Source of the DNA: Mesorhizobium intechi
GTDB lineage: Bacteria; Pseudomonadota; Alphaproteobacteria; Rhizobiales; Rhizobiaceae
Length of the DNA stretch: 64,000 bases
NCBI RefSeq assembly: GCF_002879535.1
Contig: NZ_PNOT02000107.1
Coordinates: forward strand, 1-64,000
Direction: 5' to 3'
This document shows positions 26,603 to 36,324 of the stretch, piece by piece. Numbering within the stretch: position 1 is the stretch's first letter; every line of letters starts with the position of its first letter. Under the pieces are notes generated by a model. It saw only the letters and a list, made by a program, of their open reading frames with translations. It was not told the DNA's origin and did not search any database. A program made the position numbers and the translations under genes.

Positions 26603-27313
26603 TCATACACCCAGAACCTCGTGGAGCTGCCCCATGCGGTTCGTCAGTTCGCCAACCGGGAACCCGGCGACGACCTTGCCGTGCTCCATCAGGTAGAAGC
26701 GATCGGCGACACGGCTGGCGAAGCGGAAATTCTGCTCGACCAGCAGGATGGTCATGCCGCGCTTCTTCAACGTCACCAGCAACTCGCCGATGCGCTGCAC
26801 GATGACGGGAGCCAGGCCCTCGGTCGGCTCGTCTAGAAGCAGCATCTTGACGCCGGTTCGCAGCATGCGGGCGATCGCCAGCATCTGCTGTTCGCCGCCC
26901 GACAGCCTGGTGCCGGGACTGTTGCGGCGCTCCTTCAGATTGGGGAAGAGGTCGAATATCTCGGCGACGCTCATGCCGCCCTCGGCGACGACCGGCGGCA
27001 GCACCAGATTCTCATCGACCGTCAGCGTCGCGAAGATGCCGCGCTCTTCCGGCACGAAGCCGATGCCTTGATGCGCGGTGCGGTGCAGCGGCAGGCGCAT
27101 TAGATCCGCGCCGTCGAAAACGACCTCGCCGGTCCGCGTGCGGATCAGCCCCATGATGGCGCGCAGCGTCGTCGTCTTGCCGACGCCGTTGCGGCCGAGC
27201 AGCGTGACCGTCTCGCCGGCAAACACCTCCAGATCGACGCCGTGCAGCGCATGGCCCTCGCCATACCAGGCGTTGAGGCCTCGGACCGCAAGCAGCGGGG
27301 CGGTGCTAGTCAT
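26603..27313 (-). CDS. livF: Branched-chain amino-acid ABC transporter ATPase LivF
   Basis: 236-residue ATPase: Walker A GRNGVGKTT, signature LSGGEQQMLAIAR, Walker B MLLLDEPTEGLAP, and the LivF-typical GIGFVPEERGIFATLTVDEN. It starts eight bases inside the end of livG. Pairs with LivG to power the permeases LivH and LivM. Confidence 0.93.
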   Translation of the reverse strand: MTSTAPLLAVRGLNAWYGEGHALHGVDLEVFAGETVTLLGRNGVGKTTTLRAIMGLIRTRTGEVVFDGADLMRLPLHRTAHQGIGFVPEERGIFATLTVDENLVLPPVVAEGGMSVAEIFDLFPNLKERRNSPGTRLSGGEQQMLAIARMLRTGVKMLLLDEPTEGLAPVIVQRIGELLVTLKKRGMTILLVEQNFRFASRVADRFYLMEHGKVVAGFPVGELTNRMGQLHEVLGV

Positions 27314-28085
27314 CGGCGGTGCCCATGTAAGCGACCTTCACCCGCTCGTCGCGGCTGACCGTCGCGTAGTCGCCGGCCGCGAGCACCTCGCCGCGCTGCA
27401 TGACGGTTATCCAGTCGCAGAGATCGGCGACAACCGTCAGATTGTGCTCGACCATCAGCACCGCGCGTTCGCTCGCCACCGAACGGATGAGGTCGGAAAC
27501 CATGGCCACGTCCTCATGCCCCATGCCGGCCATCGGCTCGTCCAACAGCAGCACCTTCGGGTCGAGAGCCAGGGTCGTGGCGATCTCCAGCGCGCGCTTC
27601 CTTCCATAGGAAAGATCGCCCGCCAGCCTGTTCCTGGCGTCGTCGAGACCGACGGAGCGCAACAGTTCGACGGCTCGCGGCGTCAACCGATCGAGCGCTG
27701 CCAGGGAACGCCAGAACTGGACGCCGAGCCCGCCCGGCCGCTGCAATGCGACGCGTACATTGTCGAGCACGCTCAGATGCGGAAAGATCGCCGATATCTG
27801 GAACGAGCGCACCAGCCCCATGCGCGCCACCTTTGCCGGTGGCGTGCGGGTGATGTCGTGGCCGAGCAGTTCGATCCTGCCGCTGGTCGGCGCCAGGAAC
27901 TTGGTGAGCAGGTTGAAAACGGTCGTCTTGCCGGCGCCGTTAGGCCCGATCAGCGCATGGATGTTGCGATGGCGGACATCGAGATCGACATTCCTGACGG
28001 CGACGAAGCCGGCAAAATCGCGCCGCAGCCCGCGGGCGGAGAGCACCACCGGCGGTTCGTTGGCGTTGAGATCAGACGGCGCCAC
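27306..28085 (-). CDS. livG: Branched-chain amino-acid ABC transporter ATPase LivG
   Basis: 259-residue ATPase: Walker A GPNGAGKTT, signature DLSYGRKRALEIATTLAL (the LivG variant of the ABC signature), Walker B VLLLDEPMAGMG and MVEHNLTVV switch region. It starts 13 bases after the binding-protein gene ends and overlaps livF. Confidence 0.93.
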   Translation of the reverse strand: MAPSDLNANEPPVVLSARGLRRDFAGFVAVRNVDLDVRHRNIHALIGPNGAGKTTVFNLLTKFLAPTSGRIELLGHDITRTPPAKVARMGLVRSFQISAIFPHLSVLDNVRVALQRPGGLGVQFWRSLAALDRLTPRAVELLRSVGLDDARNRLAGDLSYGRKRALEIATTLALDPKVLLLDEPMAGMGHEDVAMVSDLIRSVASERAVLMVEHNLTVVADLCDWITVMQRGEVLAAGDYATVSRDERVKVAYMGTADD

Positions 28086-28098
28086 GGGCCCGCGCCGA

Positions 28099-29307
28099 TC
28101 ACTGGGCCGCGGTTGGACAGCCGCTTTCCTTCTCGCTCAGGAAGGCCTCTTTGCCGGGGATGGTTGCCAGATATTTGTAATAATCCCAGTCCTTGGTGCT
28201 CTCGCTGGGCGCCTTCACCTGGTAGAGATACATGTCGTGGACCATGTTACCGTCCGCCTGCACCTTGCCGTTGGTCGTCACGGCGTCGTCAACCGGCATC
28301 GAATGCAATTGCTTGGCGACGGCCTCGGTCTCGTCGGTGCCGGCCTTGTCGATCGCCTTCAGATACTGCGTCACCGCCGAATAGGTCGCGGCCTGGATCA
28401 TGTTCGGCATGCGGTTGGTGCGCTTGAAAAAGCGCTGTCCGAATTCGCGGCTCTTGTCGTCGCGATCCCAATAATAGCCCTCGGTCAGCACGACGCCTTG
28501 CGCGGCCTGAAGGCCCAGCCCATGCACCTCGGCCAGCGTGAACAGAAGAGCCGCAAGGCGCTGGCCGCCCTGGACTATGCCGAATTCGGCCGCCTGCTTG
28601 ATGGAGTTGGACGTGTCGAGGCCGGCATTGGCCAGCCCGATGACCTTGGCGCCCGACGCCTGCGCCTGCAGGAGGAAGGATGAATAATCGGTCGACCCCA
28701 GGGGATAGCGCACTTCGCCCAGCACCTTGCCGCCGTGGCTCTCGACGAATTTGGCGGTCTGCTCCTTGAGCGAATAGCCGAACGCATAGTCGACGGTGAC
28801 GAAGAACCAGCTGTCGCCGCCCTGCTGCACGAGGGAGCCGCCGGTTCCCACCGCCTGCGAATGGGTGTCATAGGCCCAGTGGAAGCCGTAGGGCGAGCAT
28901 TGCTTTCCTGTGAGATCGGTCGTTGCCGCGCCGGTAACGATGTCGATCTTCTTCTTTTCCTTGGAAATCCCCTGGACGGCGAGCGCGACCGATGAAGTCG
29001 TCAGTTCCATGATGGCATCGACCTGTTCGGTGTCGTACCATTGCCGCGCGACGTTGGAGGCGATGTCAGGCTTGTTCTGGTGGTCGGCGCTGATGATCTC
29101 GATCGGCGCGCCCTGTACCTTGCCGCCGAAATCCTCGACCGCCATCTTGGCCGCCTCGACCGACCATTTGCCGCCGAAATCGGCATAGACGCCGGATTGA
29201 TCATTGAGGATGCCGATCTTGACTTTTCCATCGGAAATTTCGGCGGCAGAGGCGGGGATAGCGGCCGCGGCAAGAAGCGCGGCGGAAACGAAACAGCATA
29301 CCTTCAT
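28099..29307 (-). CDS. livK: Periplasmic binding protein of the LIV-type transporter
   Basis: 402 residues with signal peptide (about 1-21, ASAAE) and a type-I periplasmic binding fold (Peripla_BP_6): GKVKIGILNDQSGVYADFGG, TGAATTDLTGK, and the second lobe from FFVTVDYAFGYSLKEQTAKF. It is first in the livKGFHM operon. Related proteins bind leucine, amides, urea or aromatic acids; the ligand cannot be told from sequence, and the gene symbol is by position. Confidence 0.85.
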   Translation of the reverse strand: MKVCCFVSAALLAAAAIPASAAEISDGKVKIGILNDQSGVYADFGGKWSVEAAKMAVEDFGGKVQGAPIEIISADHQNKPDIASNVARQWYDTEQVDAIMELTTSSVALAVQGISKEKKKIDIVTGAATTDLTGKQCSPYGFHWAYDTHSQAVGTGGSLVQQGGDSWFFVTVDYAFGYSLKEQTAKFVESHGGKVLGEVRYPLGSTDYSSFLLQAQASGAKVIGLANAGLDTSNSIKQAAEFGIVQGGQRLAALLFTLAEVHGLGLQAAQGVVLTEGYYWDRDDKSREFGQRFFKRTNRMPNMIQAATYSAVTQYLKAIDKAGTDETEAVAKQLHSMPVDDAVTTNGKVQADGNMVHDMYLYQVKAPSESTKDWDYYKYLATIPGKEAFLSEKESGCPTAAQ

Positions 29308-29664
29308 TATCGACTTCCTCCCATAATGAATCCGATCGTTCCCCCCGGACGATCACCAGCAAGCGGTATTGAACATGAGCAAGGTAGGGATGAACGGCAA
29401 GGGGCCGTTGCGGATTTCTGGTTCGAAGCAGCCTTCCTCGCCGGGAGTTTACCGCCCCGAGGGCAGCCAGGGCGACTGGCCATCACGCCAGCCGGAAACC
29501 CCAGAGGCAGCAAGACCATGTGAACCGTGACCGGCGGCTTGGCGAGACCGCGCGTCCATGCCCACGAACTTAGTCGGGAGTATTGACTCGACCACCCGAG
29601 TCACAGCGCTTAGATTGCACGGATTACTAGCCTTTCCACGGGGGAAGCCAACTGAGGTATCAGG
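29308..29664. other. Intergenic region between livK and the glycosyltransferase genes
   Basis: About 355 bases separating two divergent units. It must hold both promoters, but I see no clear box pair, palindrome or supported small gene. The last 20 bases contain GAGG, the ribosome site of the glycosyltransferase at 29665. Confidence 0.4.
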
Positions 29665-30552
29665 ATGGCTTTGGCAATGAACTGGTCGATAACCGCCATT
29701 ACAGTGACGCATAACAGCGCGCATACCGTGCGGGGGGCGCTCGCCCGTCTGCCTCCAGGGGTAGAAATCGTCTGCGTCGACAATGCAAGTACCGACGATC
29801 TTTCCGCCGCGCTGTCCGGCCTTGCCGTTCATCGTATCGACAATCCTGTAAACCTCGGCTTCGGACGCGCCTGCAACATCGGGGCAGCGGCGGCGAAAGG
29901 TGAGTATCTGCTGTTCGTCAACCCCGACGTACGTCTTGGGACCGACGCCGTCGATGCGCTCATGCAGGCGGCTGAACGCTATCCAAATTGCGGTGTCTTC
30001 GTGCCGCGCACCAATACGGTGGATGGCCGGCTGTGGTTTCGCGAGGAGAGCGAGATCGATCGCCTTTGCGGCGTGTCGCTGCCCACACGCATCCGGCAGG
30101 TCTGGGGAGATTGTTGCGTCCGCTTCGTCAATGGCGGCGTGTTCATGATCAAAAGAACGCTCTTCCTCGATACGGGCGGGTTTGACGAGGATATTTTCCT
30201 GTATTTCGAAGATGACGACCTTTCATATCGTCTGCTGCAGCGTGACGAGCCCATGATCCTTGTCAGTGGCGCGCATGCTGTCCACGACATTGGCACGTCG
30301 GTTGCACAATCAACCCGGTCGCGGATTTTCCGGTATCGCTCGAAGATGCGATCGGAGATCCACTTGCGCAAGAAATACGGCATCGCCTATAGCCCATTCG
30401 TGGACATACTCCGTTACTCGACGAAAATCGGCTTCTATTGCCTGACGCTTAATCGAAACAGATTGATCAATTCCCTGGGCCGACTGATTGGCATATTCGA
30501 CAGCATCCTTGACCGATCGCGCGCGAATCGGAACGGCGGCTATGTCGCCTGA
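29665..30552 (+). CDS. Family 2 glycosyltransferase (rhamnosyltransferase-like)
   Basis: 295 residues, GT-A fold. Nucleotide-binding start ITAITVTHNSAHTVRGAL, CVDNAST, metal-binding region LLFVNPDVRL, acceptor-site DTGGFDEDIFLYFEDDDLSY. Cytosolic or membrane-associated enzyme adding a sugar, often rhamnose, to a surface polysaccharide. GAGG lies eight bases before the ATG. Its last codons overlap the next gene by 11 bases: start of a three-gene polysaccharide unit. Confidence 0.9.
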   Translation: MALAMNWSITAITVTHNSAHTVRGALARLPPGVEIVCVDNASTDDLSAALSGLAVHRIDNPVNLGFGRACNIGAAAAKGEYLLFVNPDVRLGTDAVDALMQAAERYPNCGVFVPRTNTVDGRLWFREESEIDRLCGVSLPTRIRQVWGDCCVRFVNGGVFMIKRTLFLDTGGFDEDIFLYFEDDDLSYRLLQRDEPMILVSGAHAVHDIGTSVAQSTRSRIFRYRSKMRSEIHLRKKYGIAYSPFVDILRYSTKIGFYCLTLNRNRLINSLGRLIGIFDSILDRSRANRNGGYVA

Positions 30553-31861
30553 CGCTGCCGACACCAGGGCTGCCTTGCCTGGTGTCCTGTCCCGCGAACC
30601 CCGACAAGGCGACGGCGTCGATCCAAGCAGTGCCGCGGGCGAAATCCACATCGACGCGCCGGGACGCTATATCATCGAGCTTTGGCCGACAGAGAGGTCG
30701 ATGCCGTTTGTGCGGCTCGATGTGCGCCGCGCCGGACATGCGGACAGGATCGTCTATGTGCCGGTCACCACGCGCACGTCCTATCTGCTCAAAAGCAGCG
30801 AAGGCGGCCTGGTGCTGCAATTTGACAGAGGCGACGTCGTTGCCGCGAGCGTTCGGCCCTTGGCCATCGGGGATATCGGCGCGCTGCTGCGTCGGCGCCG
30901 TCGCCACAAGCGATTTCAGCTGCCGCTCGGCGAAGGCCTCGTCTTGCAGCCTCTTTTGCACATCTCGGGACCGCAAGGGCGTGAGTTGGCCCGCGCCCTC
31001 GGCAGTCTCGCCGGTTGGGGCTTCGGCACGGCAAGCGACAATCTGCAGAAGACCCTGTCGCGGCACTTCGATGGCCCGCCAGCCGAGGCTCCCGAATGCC
31101 GGCCCACCGTCGAGCCGAAGATTGCCGTGGCGCTTCACCTGCATTACCCCGACCTCTGGTCCGAGTTCGAGGCGTTGCTGGAGGCGACCGATCGTCAATT
31201 CCAGCTCTTCCTCACGCTGACCCGGCCTGACGCGGCACTCGCGCAACGCGTTAAGGCAAGATTTCCGGGTGCCGAGATCACGGTTTACGAAAATCGTGGC
31301 CGCGACGTCGGCCCCTTCATCCAATTGCTTCGCGAAGGAAAGTTCGATCCCTTCGATCTTATCTGCAAGCTGCATGGCAAGAAGTCGGGCCAGAGCGGGC
31401 CGCGCATGGTTCTGGGCGAGATCTGGCGCCAGGTGAGCGCGTTCGACCTGATCGGATCGCGCGGCGTGGTCGACCGCATCATCGCCAACTTCGAGCGTTC
31501 TCCCGACACCCAGATGATCGGATCCAGACGCTTTCGGCTGCCCAATGAATGGAAGGGGGAGAAGGCCGCGTGGGGCGAGAACAGGGCGATGGCCCTCAAT
31601 CTGCTGGAGACAATGGGAATGCCCTCCAGTTCCCGCCTCGACTTCTTTGCCGGGACGATGTTCTGGGTCCGCCGCGGCGCGCTGGAACCACTCCTACGGC
31701 TCGATCTGCCCTTGGCAGCCTTTCCCGAGGAGGCAGGCCAACAAGACGGCACATTGCAGCATGCCCTCGAGCGTGTTCTTGGAATGATCTGCACCAAGAT
31801 CGGCATTGCCTCGGATGGCGACATGACGACGGATTCCCGCGAGGCAGACCCGATTGGATAG
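30542..31861 (+). CDS. RgpF-type rhamnan synthesis protein
   Basis: 439 residues. The second half matches the rhamnan synthesis F family: IAVALHLHYPDLWSEFEALL, ENRGRDVGPFIQLLREG, ICKLHGKKSG, and the C-terminal FFAGTMFWVRRGALEPLL. The first about 185 residues are not recognised. Such proteins build rhamnose-rich polysaccharides. The chosen ATG overlaps the previous gene; the frame stays open upstream to 30488. Its end overlaps the next gene by eight bases. Confidence 0.85.
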   Translation: MSPDAADTRAALPGVLSREPRQGDGVDPSSAAGEIHIDAPGRYIIELWPTERSMPFVRLDVRRAGHADRIVYVPVTTRTSYLLKSSEGGLVLQFDRGDVVAASVRPLAIGDIGALLRRRRRHKRFQLPLGEGLVLQPLLHISGPQGRELARALGSLAGWGFGTASDNLQKTLSRHFDGPPAEAPECRPTVEPKIAVALHLHYPDLWSEFEALLEATDRQFQLFLTLTRPDAALAQRVKARFPGAEITVYENRGRDVGPFIQLLREGKFDPFDLICKLHGKKSGQSGPRMVLGEIWRQVSAFDLIGSRGVVDRIIANFERSPDTQMIGSRRFRLPNEWKGEKAAWGENRAMALNLLETMGMPSSSRLDFFAGTMFWVRRGALEPLLRLDLPLAAFPEEAGQQDGTLQHALERVLGMICTKIGIASDGDMTTDSREADPIG

Positions 31862-34511
31862 ATCTGAATTCTTGATCTTTGTAAGATCGCTCACCAGCAG
31901 AAGCAGATGGAAGAGGTTTCGCCTCTGGCAACGAATTCGAGCCAGCGGGCTGTTCGATGTGTCGTGGTATCTCGTTCAAAATCCGGACATAGCCCGGAGT
32001 GGGAAAGATCCAATCCTGCATTACATCCGGTACGGTGTCTCGGAGTCCCGAAACCCCAGTCCGGACTTCGACAACGAATACTATCTGGCGAAGAATCCCG
32101 ACGTGGCCGCCGCGTCGATGAATCCGCTGGATCACTACATTCGTTACGGCAAGATCGAAGGGCGCAGCCCCCGACGTGCCTCGGGCACAGATGCCGGCGC
32201 CATCCAGAGACCCGACACGTACGTGCCGCGATCCAGCGAGAGGCGGCCCGCCGCATTGAAGGCGCGCCTCATTGCCTTCTACCTACCGCAGTTTCATCCG
32301 ATTCCTGAAAACGACGCCTTTTGGGGAAAGGGTTTCACGGAATGGACGAATGTGACACGCGCGACGCCGCAGTTCGATGATCATTATCAGCCGAGGCGGC
32401 CGGCGGACCTCGGCTTCTACGACCTGAGGGTGAAGGACATCCAGAAGGAACAGATCGAGATTGCCCTTCAGTACGGTGTCTCGGGGTTCTGTTTTCACTT
32501 CTACTGGTTCAACGGCAAGCGCGTCCTCGAGATGCCGATCACGCAATTTGTCGAGAATGACGCGCACGAACTGGGCTTCTGCATCAATTGGGCAAATGAA
32601 CCCTGGAGCCGCCGTTGGGATGGGCGCGAACAGGAGGTGCTGATCGCGCAATCGCATTCGCCCGAAGACGACCTGGCCTTCATCGAACATGTATCCCGCT
32701 ATTTTCGCGACCGGCGATACATCCGCATCGGCGGCAAGCCTCTGCTGATGATTTACCGACCCGGATTGTTTCCCTCGGCCGCTGAAACAGCACAACGCTG
32801 GAGAGCCTATTGCCGGGAAGCCGGCATCGGCGAGATTTTTCTTGCCTATCCGCAGTCGTTCGACAAGGACGATCCCGCCGCATTCGGGTTCGACGCCGCT
32901 GTCGAATTCCCACCGAATCTTGGGAAATTTCGCGAGATCAGCGGCAGAATTCCAACCCTCAAGAGCGGCTTCAGGGGAAAGATCTTCGACTGGACGGAGC
33001 TCCTTAATCGCAGCCGCGCCTACCCACAGGTTCCCTACACGCTGTTTCGCGGACTTTGCCCTTCCTGGGACAACACCGCACGCAGGATGGAGGCAGCCCA
33101 CATTCTGATGAACGCATCGCCGTCGCGCTACGCAGAATGGCTCGGCAACGCGGTCGCCGATACATCCGATCGTTTCGCCGATTTCGACAGCCGCCTGATC
33201 TTCGTCAATGCCTGGAACGAGTGGGCGGAGGGAGCCTATCTCGAGCCTGACGCCCGCTATGGCTATGCCTATCTGCAAGCGACGCGGAACGTCCTGTCGG
33301 CTCCGTCCGCAGCCGGCAGATTTCCCCGGGAAGCGTCCTGGCGCGTCCTGTTCGTTTCGCACGATGCGGCCCTCGGCGGGGCGCAGGCTTCGTTGATCGA
33401 CATCGTCCAATGGCTGCAGTCGCACACGGAGCTGGAGATCAAGGTCCTGTGCCTGGCAGGCGGTGAACGGCTCGAACAGTTTCGACGCATCGTCGATACC
33501 GTCCTTCTGGACGATCTGGTTTCGCCAACCGAGACGACCGCGACGAAGCTGGCCCGCATCGCCGATTGGTACGGTGGCAGGCCGGACCTCATCTATTGCA
33601 ACAGCCTGGCCACCGGCCGCGTGCATGCGCTGCTTGGTGAACTGGACATTCCTATTCTGACGCATGCCAGGGAATTGGCAACCAGCGTCGCCCGATACGC
33701 CAGGGACGACATGGAGGATGTCGTTTCCCACACGCGAAGATTCGTTGCGTGTTCGCCAAGCGTCCGGGACTACCTGGTGGCCGAGCACAAGGTCGAAACG
33801 AACGCCATCGACGTCATTCCAAGCGCGGTTCCGCAGCCCGGCGCCGATGCCGGTCAGACGGAAATCCAGCGTCTTGAACGTCGCCGGCTGGCCGGCTGGC
33901 CCGTGGACAAGACGATCGTCCTGGGATCGGGCCTCGCAATGCCATTCCGCAAGGGCGCCGACCTGTTTATCGAGGTGGCCCGAATCCTTCGGGCCCGTGG
34001 GGTCGAGGACTATCATTTCTACTGGCTCGGCTCGTTTCCGGAGCGGGAACGCGATGAGGTTCTCGGCACCTGGTCGCAGCACCTCGACAGGATGCGGGCG
34101 GACGGGTTGGACGAAAAGGTTACATTTCTGGGCGATGTCGACGATGTGCGCGGCTATCTCCGGGCTGCCGATCTGTTTCTTCTGACATCCCGCGAAGAGC
34201 CGTTCGGCCGCGTCATGCTGGAGGCGGCCTTCGCCGAGTTGCCGGTGATCTGCTTCGCAGGCAGCGGCGGGGCGCCGGATTTCGTCGAGGACGATGCCGG
34301 CATCATCGTCGAACGGGCCGATCCGGCTGCCATGGCCGATGCCACACTGAAACTGATCCGGAACCAGTCGCTGCGGATGCAGCTCGGCCGGCAGGCGGGC
34401 GCCAAGGCACGGCGGCATTTTTCCACCGACCGGGTCTTTCCGCACCTGCTGTCGACCATGCGCAAGGTTGCAGGCCAGCCGCCCGCGGACCCGATCATCG
34501 TGCCGAACTAA
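31854..34511 (+). CDS. Two-domain glycosyltransferase: WbsX-like plus family 4
   Basis: 885 residues starting at TTG within the end of the rhamnan gene. Residues about 30-110 hold two tandem copies of a motif of about 45 residues (FD..WYL..NPDIA..GKDPILHYIRYG then FD.EYYLAKNPDVA...NPLDHYIRYG). Residues about 130-480 are a WbsX-type domain (IAFYLPQFHPIPENDAFWGK, FTEWTNV, NAWNEWAEGAYLEPD). The rest is a GT-B family 4 domain with EPFGRVMLEAAFAELP (EX7E). It ends one base before the convergent transporter gene. Likely assembles the same polysaccharide as its two neighbours. Confidence 0.87.
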   Translation: MDRSEFLIFVRSLTSRSRWKRFRLWQRIRASGLFDVSWYLVQNPDIARSGKDPILHYIRYGVSESRNPSPDFDNEYYLAKNPDVAAASMNPLDHYIRYGKIEGRSPRRASGTDAGAIQRPDTYVPRSSERRPAALKARLIAFYLPQFHPIPENDAFWGKGFTEWTNVTRATPQFDDHYQPRRPADLGFYDLRVKDIQKEQIEIALQYGVSGFCFHFYWFNGKRVLEMPITQFVENDAHELGFCINWANEPWSRRWDGREQEVLIAQSHSPEDDLAFIEHVSRYFRDRRYIRIGGKPLLMIYRPGLFPSAAETAQRWRAYCREAGIGEIFLAYPQSFDKDDPAAFGFDAAVEFPPNLGKFREISGRIPTLKSGFRGKIFDWTELLNRSRAYPQVPYTLFRGLCPSWDNTARRMEAAHILMNASPSRYAEWLGNAVADTSDRFADFDSRLIFVNAWNEWAEGAYLEPDARYGYAYLQATRNVLSAPSAAGRFPREASWRVLFVSHDAALGGAQASLIDIVQWLQSHTELEIKVLCLAGGERLEQFRRIVDTVLLDDLVSPTETTATKLARIADWYGGRPDLIYCNSLATGRVHALLGELDIPILTHARELATSVARYARDDMEDVVSHTRRFVACSPSVRDYLVAEHKVETNAIDVIPSAVPQPGADAGQTEIQRLERRRLAGWPVDKTIVLGSGLAMPFRKGADLFIEVARILRARGVEDYHFYWLGSFPERERDEVLGTWSQHLDRMRADGLDEKVTFLGDVDDVRGYLRAADLFLLTSREEPFGRVMLEAAFAELPVICFAGSGGAPDFVEDDAGIIVERADPAAMADATLKLIRNQSLRMQLGRQAGAKARRHFSTDRVFPHLLSTMRKVAGQPPADPIIVPN

Positions 34512-34512
34512 A

Positions 34513-36324
34513 TTACACCGGCGAGCTGTCCGCGGCGACGAGGTGGCCGTTGCCGACATCCTGCAACGCCAGTTTCAGCGGCGCCTCGCCGATCCTGCGG
34601 GTGGCGCTCGGGATTTCCTGGTCGAGGCGGGCAAAGCGGCTTCTGCGCCGCGCCGGATCGGGCACAGGCACGGCTTCGATCAGCCGCCTGGTGTAGGGAT
34701 GGCGCGGGTTGGAAAAGACCTGATCGCGCGTGCCCATTTCGACGATCTGGCCGAGATACATGACGGCGACGCGATCGGAGATGTTCTCGACCACCGCCAT
34801 GTCATGCGAGATGAAGAGATAGGCGACGCCGAATTCGCGCTGCAATTCCTTCAACAAATCGAGCACGCGCGCCTGCACTGAGACATCGAGTGCCGAAACG
34901 CTTTCGTCGGCGATGATAAGCTTCGGGCGCAAGGCGAGAGCGCGGGCAATGCAGACGCGCTGGCGCTGGCCGCCGGAGAATTCGTGCGGATAGAGATCCA
35001 TCTGATCGGCCGACAGGCCGACGCGTTCGAACAGTGCCGCGACGCGCTGGCTGCGCTCGTCCCTGGAGGCGATGCCGTGGATCACCAGCGGCTCGGCGAC
35101 GAGGTCGCCGACGCGCATGCGCGGGTCGAGCGAGGCGAAGGGGTCCTGGAAAATCATCTGCACGTCGCGGCGCACCGCCTTGCGTTCGTCACGGCCGAGG
35201 CCCGACAGGTTGCGTCCGCCAACGATGATGTCGCCGCTGTAAGGTACCAGCCCGGCCAGCGCCTTGGCGGTGGTCGACTTGCCGCAGCCGGATTCACCGA
35301 CCAGCGCCAGCGTCTCGTTGGGCGCGATCGAGAAGCTGACCCCCTCGACCGCATGAACCCGGCGGGTGACCCGGCCGAAGACGCCGCCGCGCAGGTCGAA
35401 GCGGACATGCAGGTCTTCGACCGAGGCGACGCTGGCTGGCGTTGCCGTCTCCATATGCCTCGATTTCTGCCGGCCCACGCCGCTGCCGATGCGCGGCACC
35501 GCGGCCAGCAGTTCGCGCGTATAATCCGCGCGCGGCCGGGCGAAGATGTCCGATGTCTTGCCCTCCTCGACCATGCGGCCATGCCGCATGATGATGACGC
35601 GATCGGCCATTTCGGCGACCACGCCCATGTCGTGGGTGATGAGGATGATGCTGGTGCCGTGCTGGCGCTGCAGGTCGCGCAGCAGTTCCAGCACCTCCCC
35701 CTGCACGGTGACGTCGAGTGCGGTCGTCGGCTCGTCGGCGATCAGCACGTTGGGCTCGAGCGCCAGGGCCATGGCGATCATCACCCGCTGGCGCATGCCG
35801 CCGGAGAGTTCATGCGGAAACTGCCTTAGCCGGCTTTCGGCTTCCGAAATGCGCACCGCCTTCAGCGCCTCGATGGCGCGCTGGCGGGCCTCGGCTGGCG
35901 AGAGGCTGGTATGCGCCTCGATGGATTCGGTGAGCTGCTGACCGATCGACAGCACTGGATTGAGCGAGGTCATCGGCTCCTGGAAGATCATGGCGATGCG
36001 GTCGCCGCGAACGCGGCGCATCCGGCGCTCGTCGAGAACCGTCAGATCGGTATCGCCAAGCCGGATCTTTCCAGATGAAATGCGGGCGGCAGGCTGCGGC
36101 AGGAGCTGCATGATTGCCAGCGCCGTCATCGACTTTCCGGAGCCGGATTCTCCGGCGATGCAAAGCGTCTCGCCGCGCGCCAGCGTCAGCGACAGGTTGG
36201 ACACGACCTCGCGCTCGCCGTCCTCGCCGCGCACGCTGACGGAGAGGTTGGCGATGTCGAGCACCGATCCGGCCGTTGCCGGGGTGATTGCCCCGATCCG
36301 GTTTTTGCCAGCGCCTGCGTTCAT
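34513..36324 (-). CDS. Peptide/amide ABC transporter ATPase, fused DppD-DppF
   Basis: 603 residues with two complete ATPase domains: Walker [11 protein letters not shown] and [10 protein letters not shown]; signatures [15 protein letters not shown] and [15 protein letters not shown]; Walker [12 protein letters not shown] and [11 protein letters not shown]. Normally two genes, here one, as in GsiA-type systems. Last gene of the amiC-led operon, overlapping the formamidase gene by four bases. Energises the permeases at 38933-40758. Confidence 0.92.
   Translation of the reverse strand: MNAGAGKNRIGAITPATAGSVLDIANLSVSVRGEDGEREVVSNLSLTLARGETLCIAGESGSGKSMTALAIMQLLPQPAARISSGKIRLGDTDLTVLDERRMRRVRGDRIAMIFQEPMTSLNPVLSIGQQLTESIEAHTSLSPAEARQRAIEALKAVRISEAESRLRQFPHELSGGMRQRVMIAMALALEPNVLIADEPTTALDVTVQGEVLELLRDLQRQHGTSIILITHDMGVVAEMADRVIIMRHGRMVEEGKTSDIFARPRADYTRELLAAVPRIGSGVGRQKSRHMETATPASVASVEDLHVRFDLRGGVFGRVTRRVHAVEGVSFSIAPNETLALVGESGCGKSTTAKALAGLVPYSGDIIVGGRNLSGLGRDERKAVRRDVQMIFQDPFASLDPRMRVGDLVAEPLVIHGIASRDERSQRVAALFERVGLSADQMDLYPHEFSGGQRQRVCIARALALRPKLIIADESVSALDVSVQARVLDLLKELQREFGVAYLFISHDMAVVENISDRVAVMYLGQIVEMGTRDQVFSNPRHPYTRRLIEAVPVPDPARRRSRFARLDQEIPSATRRIGEAPLKLALQDVGNGHLVAADSSPV

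Noticed and set aside
32283-34559. Minus-strand frame of about 750 codons over the glycosyltransferase
   Set aside because: Antisense of the WbsX-GT4 gene, low-information composition.
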